From Larix sibirica (Eukaryota > Streptophyta > Pinopsida > Pinales > Pinaceae), in contig NWUY0305071954.1 in assembly GCA_004151065.3 (NCBI GenBank), positions 1 to 13,947 on the forward strand: a stretch of DNA of 13,947 bases. Reading direction: 5' to 3'. The notes below the pieces were generated by a model. That model did not search any database. It was given only the letters and a program-made list of their open reading frames with translations, and was not told where the DNA came from. The position numbers and the translations under genes were made by a program. Of this stretch, positions 7,163 to 13,947 are shown in pieces. The first letter of the stretch is position 1, and the number at the start of each line of letters is the position of its first letter.

Positions 7163-9153
7163 GGTCATAGTTTAAATGTATAACGATTTGATCCTTTTTT
7201 AGTTGCTCAAAATAACGGAGAATTAATGGAATTATTTTGAATAAACGATTCGACGATACTTATTTTGAATTAATGGAATTGCATATCTTAGATGTTAACA
7301 TTGCACAATCTTGTTTTACTAGGGGTAATTGAAGGTACTAAATCTTTGTAAAAAAATTAAAAATAACAATTTGATCAATCTAATGTTGCAATTTCATCCA
7401 AGATAACCTAACTGAATTCCGATGATGGTAAATTGGAAAATGTGGAAATCGTAAATTGTAAAACAATGTAAGCCTTCATAATGGATATTTTCCCTTGAAG
7501 TTTTTCTTCACTCTACATATTTTGTCATTGTCTATTGTTAAGTGTAGCCAATCTTAGGACTCCTTGTGCATTCTATTTTCTGCGTGGGCATCCTACGCTA
7601 CACCCTCATAGGATAGTGGTTATTTAAGTCACCATGTTTTAACTCCCAAATTAATTTGTGCTGTGCAACCACAATACTCCAACAATAATTCATGGCAAGG
7701 AAATGAAAGTTTTGTTGTTTTTTAAAATATTAAAATAAAAGTGCATAAACCCATTTTTCAAACCAATAAGAAAGTCGTCTGATGCTTATAAAAGGAGGTC
7801 TAGTGAGGAGGTTTAGTTTATCAACGTCGATTGAAGCCCTCTTCCAAGGGGAGTTTAGGTGGATCAATGCTGCACGACTCCCTGTCTGATAAGAGGCCAC
7901 TCGAAGCCTCATATTTTCTATCTGACATAGTTTGAGCGTGTTACACCCTAGATTTTCTGTTGCGTACCCTTTAGGATATATTAGAGTGAAGGGGTCTTTT
8001 TCCATTGTAAAATGCAAAGTCTGGTCTTGTTTAAGTAAAAATGTTGGTATAGCAGGGCTCAAGATCCTTGGTCAGGTCATGGAAGATCCTCTTGGTTTTT
8101 ATTTCAAGGATTATTGGCTTAGTGTCTCCGTTGACTACCCCTTGATGGGCGGAAGTCGCTTGTCATGTTGGGCATTTTTGCCTTGGGTGGTTGCTTCGAT
8201 GCTTCTAAAGATAGACTCATTATGACACATGGCTTCAGGGCTTCTAGACACATTTATTTTTATGCTATGTAGAAGGTGACTGTGTGCGTAAGGGTTGTCA
8301 TACCCGTTTTAGCACACCTCATTTATGCCCACTTGGACCTTCACTTTTCATGTATTACACCTCCTCTTGGTATCCAAATGCAAGAATCATGATGATGTCA
8401 TCCTTTGAAGAAAGCCTTATCTTGCTAAAAAAGGACATTGAGAGAAATTTTACATCGTTGGTGTTAGTTGGAGCATGATGTCCTCCTTCAGTTCAATATA
8501 TTACTTGAAGCCATTTGCATTATTGTATCATTATTTTTAGTCTTTTGTGGTTCAGTGCCCAGTTTGTGGGTGACAAATCCTAATTTTAAGTTATTTGATC
8601 TTTTAGCAAGGGAGCCTCTAAAAACTTAAAAAAACTAGGATGTCTCATATAAATAAATGCTTTTAATCTCATTTGTAAACAAGAACAAGCGTTCAATTTT
8701 TTTTTTACTTTTTCTCTTGGTCTATTGGAGCTTATAAGGCATGCACACCTTCTCTTTGACATATTTTTTGTGTGATGAATGGTTGGATGGTGAATTTATA
8801 GGGTTTTGCTATCTCTCAAGGTTGATTCAAAACATGGTTGTTATAACTCATGACCAAGGAAGGATCTAAGGTTTCTCTTGTTATTTTCTCGGTGAATGTT
8901 GGTAAGATCTTTTAATTATTTTGTTTGACGTTGCTATTGTGCCCCTTGAGCAAGGCAAGTTAGGATTTTACTTGCATTTTGTCAATCTTGTTTGAGGAGA
9001 CTTTCCTCTTGAAGTTTCTCCATAGTTGGGCTTTGGAGTTCATTGTTTGCCCTAATTAGGCTACTACTACTTTGACCTATCTATGGTTACTAGTCTTTGC
9101 TCTAATTGGTAAATTTTGAATAACCTAATTGAGAAGGGACATTAACCTTGATC
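7163..9153. other. Intergenic stretch, no gene recognised
   Basis: The sequence is AT-rich with mononucleotide runs. The longest open frames (7932-8225 plus, 7730-8062 minus) overlap each other on opposite strands and match no family I know. They lack splice context or coding character. This may be very old transposon debris. Confidence 0.5.
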
Positions 9154-9185
9154 TCTTATTACCCTAATGTCTTATTACCCTAGTG
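9154..9185 (+). repeat. 16-bp tandem repeat
   Basis: TCTTATTACCCTAATG is followed directly by TCTTATTACCCTAGTG, two 16-bp units with one difference. It looks like a simple local duplication. Confidence 0.85.
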
Positions 9186-11602
9186 TTGAGGACTAAGGTC
9201 TAAATCCCTTCTCTTTTTCAATTTTATCAAAATTCCGTTGTACATATTTCAAAAATACAAAAAATATAATATTTGGAAAAACCCTAAAAATATAGAAAAT
9301 CATATCTAAAAAAATATCATGAATATTGGAAAAAATAATCCATTAGAAAAGTGCACCCTAGGGGTTTTCTGGTGAATTCTCAAGGGTGCATCTTTCCTGT
9401 GGTTCGATTGAGAAATACACGTTGGGTTGTGTTATCTTGGTTTTTTTTCCAGATCTGGTATACTAGTACAACATGTACATCAGTCAAATTAGTAAGCTTT
9501 GAATGTCTAAAAAAGCAAGGAATTAAGCCTAGGTTGACTCCTGGGGGGTTGGACATCTGTTGGAAAGGTTTTAAGCGGGTTCACCATTTATCTAAAGGTT
9601 GATTTAGGGTTTGAACTCGATATGGTTAAACACTTTCAGATATGATTTGGGGCCCCCTTTCACTCTCTTGAGGCATGCCACTTGCCCTAACTTTGAAGGT
9701 ACATCTTATATGGTAAGTTGGCAATGTTTAGTTTGGCTTGGTTTTCATCAATTTTCTGAAGTGTTATTAATTGCTGCAATTTTATAGCAACAACCATATA
9801 TTGAAATTAACCATCTCGACATTCATAATAAAGTGTTATAACTTCTACCCTCTTGGGGTGTCTTTTTATGCTTCAATGTTCGACTCCGTAAGACACTGGT
9901 CTTCGCCAAGAGGTTGTTTGTGAATGATATTCATGTGTTGTTTGAATGATTGTTGATATCTTTCACCAATACTAGGGACTCCCTATTGTTCTTAAGAGTT
10001 TACCTAAAGTGTTGAGAAGACTCGGGCTGACATTGGGTGCTAGCTTCTCTCATGCTTAACCCTCATTGCACTGGGGTTCATGACCTTTATTAAGGGCACT
10101 AGTTTGAGTGGTAACATAGCGAAAGGATTGAGATGAGTTTTATTGTGCTATTGATTTTTTCGACAAATGTTACAACTAAGTGAGATGAATTATATGGCTA
10201 GGGGAGAAGATTTTTATGGTTCTTGCACTTTCTTCAACAACCGTTACAACCTAGTTACGTATATTGCTATCATAATTTGCTTTTCTTTTTTCCAAGAAAA
10301 AATATCTAGGAAAAATAAAAATAGGTGTTCCTTGATAGGCTTCACCAAGTAGCCCCATGCTCTTTTCTCTACCCCCTCTCTAGATTATGACTAGAACCTA
10401 GAGCATCTTCCGAAGTAGAGAAATAAGGATACCGAGGGTCTGGATTCAAAGCAATGACAAATTTATGTTCCATCTCGGTTATATTTTTTGGGAGGATGGT
10501 CTCATTAGAGTCTTTTTATTTTCTAAACTTAGTACTAACATAAGTTAAAACATCTACATGTTGGCTACTCAACTCTTCAGCGCGAAGATAGTGGGAATAT
10601 GGTCATTGTGGTTTGATAGACATTCTTTGAGGGGGACACCCTCATAGGGACATGATTTAGGATACAATGGGCATATTCTTCAAGTAGTAAATCCTCTTTC
10701 ACCGAAACTCCAATAGAATTAATATTTTGTAATCATTTCCTTTAGACTATTTGGGTTAGAACTTACATAAACAAGCATGAATTTTCACAAGAAATTATGG
10801 AATATAAATTTTTAAGAGGAACATAATGTGGCTCAAGCAACAAGTAATCATGGTTCTTCTCTTTTATTGGATTTTTTGTTGTTGTGTATTTATATAGAAT
10901 AAAGAAGGCTAATCATCATTGTGGTCGTGAAACTAACAAAAAGTATAAACTGGAAAAAAATACAAACAAGATGCCAAAGAGTCCTCAAAATTTATCATTA
11001 TTCTTCCTGTTTTTTATTGCCCTATCAAAGAAGTTGTGTGGATGTTTAATGCAAGTGTTTATTTGATTTTTTATGGATTTATTCAATATTTTAGATTTTG
11101 TAAATGGTGTTAGTTAATGGTTTGATCTTTATTTTTATTAACTCCACGTGCAACTTCATAGAAATATTGTTTGAGCTTTGCAAGGTGTCGTAGAGTTTCA
11201 TTTGGTCAATATATTTTTGTATGCTAGATTATGCATGCATCATGCAAAACGTTCAACACTATCTCCTAATGATGTTTGTCTAGTAACCTACATTCTACAA
11301 GAAGAGATACATTGTTATGTGCCTTAGTTTCTTGAGTTTCATCGTCTTTTTGATCTTTTTATGAGTGAGATCAAGGTCAAGGATTGACTAGTTTTGTTTG
11401 TTGCAATGTTGCAGCTATTATCTTTTGTTACTTTTGTTGGAAAAACCCAAATTAATGCATTGCTTGTCCGTGTTTATTTTAATTTTCACCTTTGATGCAT
11501 AATGGTGGTGTAGTGCTTTGAACTTTTTGCTTGGTTCTTTGGTCTTTTTTTTTATAGATATTTTGAGGCCAACCCCCAGTTATTAGGACGACCATCATGG
11601 AC
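9186..11602. other. Intergenic stretch, no gene recognised
   Basis: This is AT-rich DNA without a supportable gene. A small inverted repeat, TGCACCCT (9352-9359) and AGGGTGCA (9383-9390), encloses the palindrome CCCTAGGG (9356-9363). The open frames at 9351-9602, 10167-10352 and 10884-11066 have no family resemblance. Confidence 0.5.
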
Positions 11603-11634
11603 TATACAATGTTAATATAATAACACATTGTATA
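11603..11634. repeat. Perfect 10-bp inverted repeat (hairpin)
   Basis: TATACAATGT (11603-11612) and ACATTGTATA (11625-11634) are perfect complements around a 12-nt AT-only-but-one loop. The stem is AT-rich, so a chance origin is possible. No U-tract or other terminator signature follows. Confidence 0.7.
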
Positions 11635-11820
11635 TGAAATTATATCTTGATAATGTGTGATTATATGTATACATTTTAATGATTAATAAAATTATGCATC
11701 TTTAGACCTTAATGTGTGTCATGTGATATATATGAATTTTAATATATATAAAGCTTGTTTTTACAGTATACGTTTGGAATGTAAGTACTAGCTTATTCAT
11801 CACTGTTATTACATCCATTA

Positions 11821-12300
11821 CGTGTATCATCTCTATTGTCCAAGTACACCCCTCCATTGGCTCTCCCTCCGGGAAGGCTATGACCCAATAGGTAGGTTAG
11901 TGTTCTTCTGAGTCTGTGAACTATGTCATTGATTGGGTTTTCGCCCCGATAGCGGCGTGCTTCTCTGAATCATGTTATAAGCTCACTGCCCATTGGCAAT
12001 AAAAGAAGATCCCAATTTTCATTCCCTCTGGCTACAAATAGATAGGAAGGATCTTAACTCTGAGATAGTATAACCTCGCGTTATCTATATATCCATATAA
12101 ATATGTACTACCATAGCTCAAAGGACAATCCTAGGGATATAAAAAACCGCACGGGGATTTAAACATCATTCAATGGAAGCACTCAAACTAGGGGCCCCCA
12201 TCGTTCATTGGAGGGAGTCTTAACGCATAGTTCCAAGCATAGCCAGGAGCATCCCTTTCACTACCGAAGTTTAAAACCTACCTATTAGTCGAGTGAATGG
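11821..12300. other. CpG-rich block, candidate organellar (mitochondrial) DNA insertion
   Basis: This block differs from its surroundings. By eye about 13-14 CpG dinucleotides fall in some 480 bp, against one in the following 480 bp, and GC content is visibly higher. Words such as CTCCCTCCGGGAAGGCTATG, CGCCCCGATAGCGGCGTG and AGGGGCCCCCATCG have the texture of plant mitochondrial non-coding DNA. Long-methylated plant intergenic DNA loses CpG, so a CpG-rich island suggests recent arrival. There is no open frame, tRNA or rRNA that I recognise. A different origin, such as a younger transposon fragment, remains possible. Confidence 0.35.
11887..12286. repeat. 12-bp inverted arms within the CpG-rich block
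   Basis: AATAGGTAGGTT (11887-11898) and AACCTACCTATT (12275-12286) are perfect reverse complements about 376 nt apart, near the two ends of the CpG-rich block. They could be decayed termini of an inserted unit or coincidence. Confidence 0.5.
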
Positions 12301-12720
12301 AAGTTTAATAAAAAACACATGTGATGCTAGTATTCTATTAAGTTATCTATTTATTGTTTTTTATGTGCCAAAAATAGTATGAAATTAATGCTCCTGGTGA
12401 GTTTTAATTGTGTATTTGATTATAATGATAACTCTTTAAAAGTGAATCATTTTTGGTACATTAAAAAAATGATGTATTTTTGTTTCAAAGCAATACAGTG
12501 TGGAAAACATGCATTTTTTACCATATTCGAAATGTATTTAAGGTCTAATAAGTTTTCTTTCATTGAAAACTTGCAAAAACATCATGTTTTTTCATTCTAT
12601 GTTAGGCAATGTTAAAACTTGTAGTTAGATTTAGACTTGGGCTTGTTTTTTTTAACTTTCTCATAGATGGTATTTATAGTTTCCCACATAGGTAAAGGAT
12701 TGAGTAGAGGCTGATTAAGG
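12301..12720. other. AT-rich stretch, no gene recognised
   Basis: The sequence is strongly AT-rich. An open frame at 12379-12615 is present but is Phe/Lys/Asn-rich, as expected from AT-rich random sequence, and matches nothing known to me. Confidence 0.5.
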
Positions 12721-12840
12721 TAGTTTGTTGATTTCATCCTCATTATTATTTTTTTGTTATGAGAGTTTTTAATCTTCAGAAAGTTTGATGATTTCATCCT
12801 TATTATTATTTTTTTGTTATGAGAGTTTTTAATCTTTAGT
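12721..12840 (+). repeat. 60-bp tandem duplication
   Basis: 12721-12780 and 12781-12840 are two adjacent 60-bp units differing at about five positions. They share GATTTCATCC and a run from ATTATTATTTTTTTGTTATG to GAGAGTTTTTAATCTT. The unit has no coding capacity of note. Confidence 0.93.
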
Positions 12841-12864
12841 TATGAAGTATGAAGTATGAAGTAT
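12841..12864 (+). repeat. TATGAAG heptamer repeat, three copies
   Basis: TATGAAG is repeated three times and followed by TAT, immediately after the 60-bp duplication. This is a minisatellite-like patch, probably formed by slippage. Confidence 0.9.
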
Positions 12865-13664
12865 TATGGATGTATCTTTGTATTTCATGATGAAATGGGG
12901 ATTGATAATTGTACAAGGAGAAACCAAATGCTTCTACTAATTAATAAATAGTGTAATTCCCAAATGGATCATCAGGTCCCAAGTGATTATAACAAATTCA
13001 TTGCTATAATAATGTACTACTCTATAAAGACATTTTGAATATTTAAGATATTTTGGCCACACAAACTATACACACATCTTTAAACTTAATAGAGACCTTC
13101 CTGAATATAATTCAAATCAAATTATGTTAAAGTGTCAAAATTATCTTTTAGTTCAACGTCAATATTAAAAGATTAAAATTAAAGTGTAGTGTGTATTAAA
13201 AGGAAGTATAGAGACTATTGTTGAAGACCTTATATTCCATTTGTTTCATTCCAACACATAGCATATTCACATATAGTGACCAAAGAACATTCAAAGAATT
13301 ATAAGCCATTGAGAAGTACTTCCTAGCTTGGGAGGAGGATAAGTGGAGGCAAAAAGTAATATTATTTCGTTAGTCCAAGGAGAAGTGAATACCATGTTTT
13401 TTCAAAAATATAACAAGACGAGAAAAACACTTTAATATCATATGGGATATCCGTAAGGGGAGTGGGGAGAGGGTCTCAAAATTTTAATACATAGCAAAGG
13501 TGGGGTAAGATGCTTACGCAATCTCTATAAGAACCTTTTACAAGTCAATATAACATAAATAATGAAATTGCCATATTTCATTCCAATATTTGTTAGTGTA
13601 GTTAATTATATTGAGTTCATAGAAGAGGTCTCCAAAGAGTATGTAAATTCAATAGTTACATCCT
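12865..13664. other. AT-rich stretch, no gene recognised
   Basis: I see no coding frame, known repeat or RNA gene here. Confidence 0.5.
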
Positions 13665-13736
13665 TCCAAAAGATAAAATCCTAAGTCTCAATAGATGGGC
13701 AATATAATTCTACATAGGATTTTATTATCTTTTGGA
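13665..13736. repeat. Foldback with about 19-bp arms
   Basis: The left arm TCCAAAAGATAAAATCCTA (13665-13683) pairs with the right arm at 13715-13736 (TAGGATTTTATTATCTTTTGGA). Pairing is complete except for a 3-nt bulge in the right arm and leaves a 31-nt loop. It may be a MITE remnant or a hairpin-forming RNA; no flanking target duplication was identified. Confidence 0.75.
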
Positions 13737-13947
13737 GATTGATTTGCTAGTTTTGGTTATCTTTTTAAATATTAAATCCACATTTGAACCAGTTTCTGAC
13801 TAAACAGTTGGGCAATGAAATGGTTTTGATTACAGGACTTGGAGACTTTGACAATTCAAACTATTTGATGTAGGTAGTTGGAGATAGACCATGATTCATA
13901 ATGATTTATGATTTTGGCATTTTTCACAAGACTCAATATAAAGTAAA

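Noticed and set aside
7730-8225. Overlapping open frames of 97 and 110 codons on opposite strands
   Set aside because: No domain, motif or splice structure; such lengths arise by chance in several kb of DNA.
9351-9602. Open frame of 83 codons
   Set aside because: No family resemblance, and it begins inside a small inverted repeat in transposon-like debris.
9646-9660. GGGGCCCCC palindrome, also seen near 12192
   Set aside because: A short GC palindrome with no surrounding shared sequence; not treated as a site.
7599-10646. 13-nt word ACACCCTCATAGG present near 7600 and again near 10635
   Set aside because: One such shared 13-mer is expected by chance in a window this size, and the flanks do not match.
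1903-11245. Shared word TGCATGCATCATGCA near 1903 and near 11231
   Set aside because: It is a low-complexity, near-palindromic string and the flanking sequence does not extend the match, so it is not a supported repeat.
1-13947. Search for CRISPR arrays, tRNA or rRNA genes, bacterial operons or ribosome-binding sites
   Set aside because: None seen; the window is plant nuclear DNA with spliced exons and retroelement relics.

Overview
This window is nuclear DNA from a land plant, probably a seed plant with a large, repeat-rich genome. A conifer or other gymnosperm would fit, but that is inference. The evidence is a plant-specific TFIIB-related gene (pBRP type), GT-AG introns, old LTR-retrotransposon debris and long AT-rich stretches without genes. 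I see no bacterial features: no operons, no CRISPR array and no rRNA or tRNA gene.

Layout. (1) Positions 1-1210 hold, on the minus strand, a decayed Ty3/gypsy polymerase (reverse transcriptase followed by the start of RNase H). It is broken by stops and frameshifts, and at least two catalytic sites are damaged. Positions 1211-2102 show no gene. (2) Positions 2103-2841 are a tandem duplication of about 370 bp with roughly 94-95% identity. It copied intron sequence, a 3' splice site and the first 72 nt of a coding exon. (3) Positions 2770-4981 carry the last three exons of the pBRP-like gene on the plus strand (2770-2928, 3120-3278, 3398-4981; 633 codons). They encode the end of cyclin fold 1, all of cyclin fold 2 and an unusually long Ser/Gly/Asn/Gln-rich tail. 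The N-terminal zinc ribbon and most of cyclin fold 1 are not in the window. If the gene is intact, the intron before 2770 is longer than 2.7 kb and contains the gypsy relic. (4) A probable 3' UTR follows, with AATAAA at 5425. (5) At 5620 lies a perfect initiator-Met-tRNA primer binding site directly after a CA dinucleotide, marking the 3' edge of an LTR just beyond the gene. (6) Positions 6666-7162 are a probable solo LTR on the minus strand, with TGTTGGAA/TTCCAACA ends and an internal TATA box. (7) Positions 7163-11800 are degenerate intergenic DNA with no gene I can support. (8) Positions 11821-12300 are a CpG-rich block unlike its surroundings, possibly organellar (mitochondrial) DNA inserted in the nucleus. 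(9) Positions 12300-13947 are AT-rich, with a 60-bp tandem duplication, a heptamer repeat and a foldback.

The only convincing functional gene is the pBRP-like gene. The most interesting structure is the duplication at its truncated exon. It creates an upstream decoy acceptor, and a possible 74-nt cassette exon, whose use would put a premature stop in the mRNA. Nothing in the window looks like a wholly new system.
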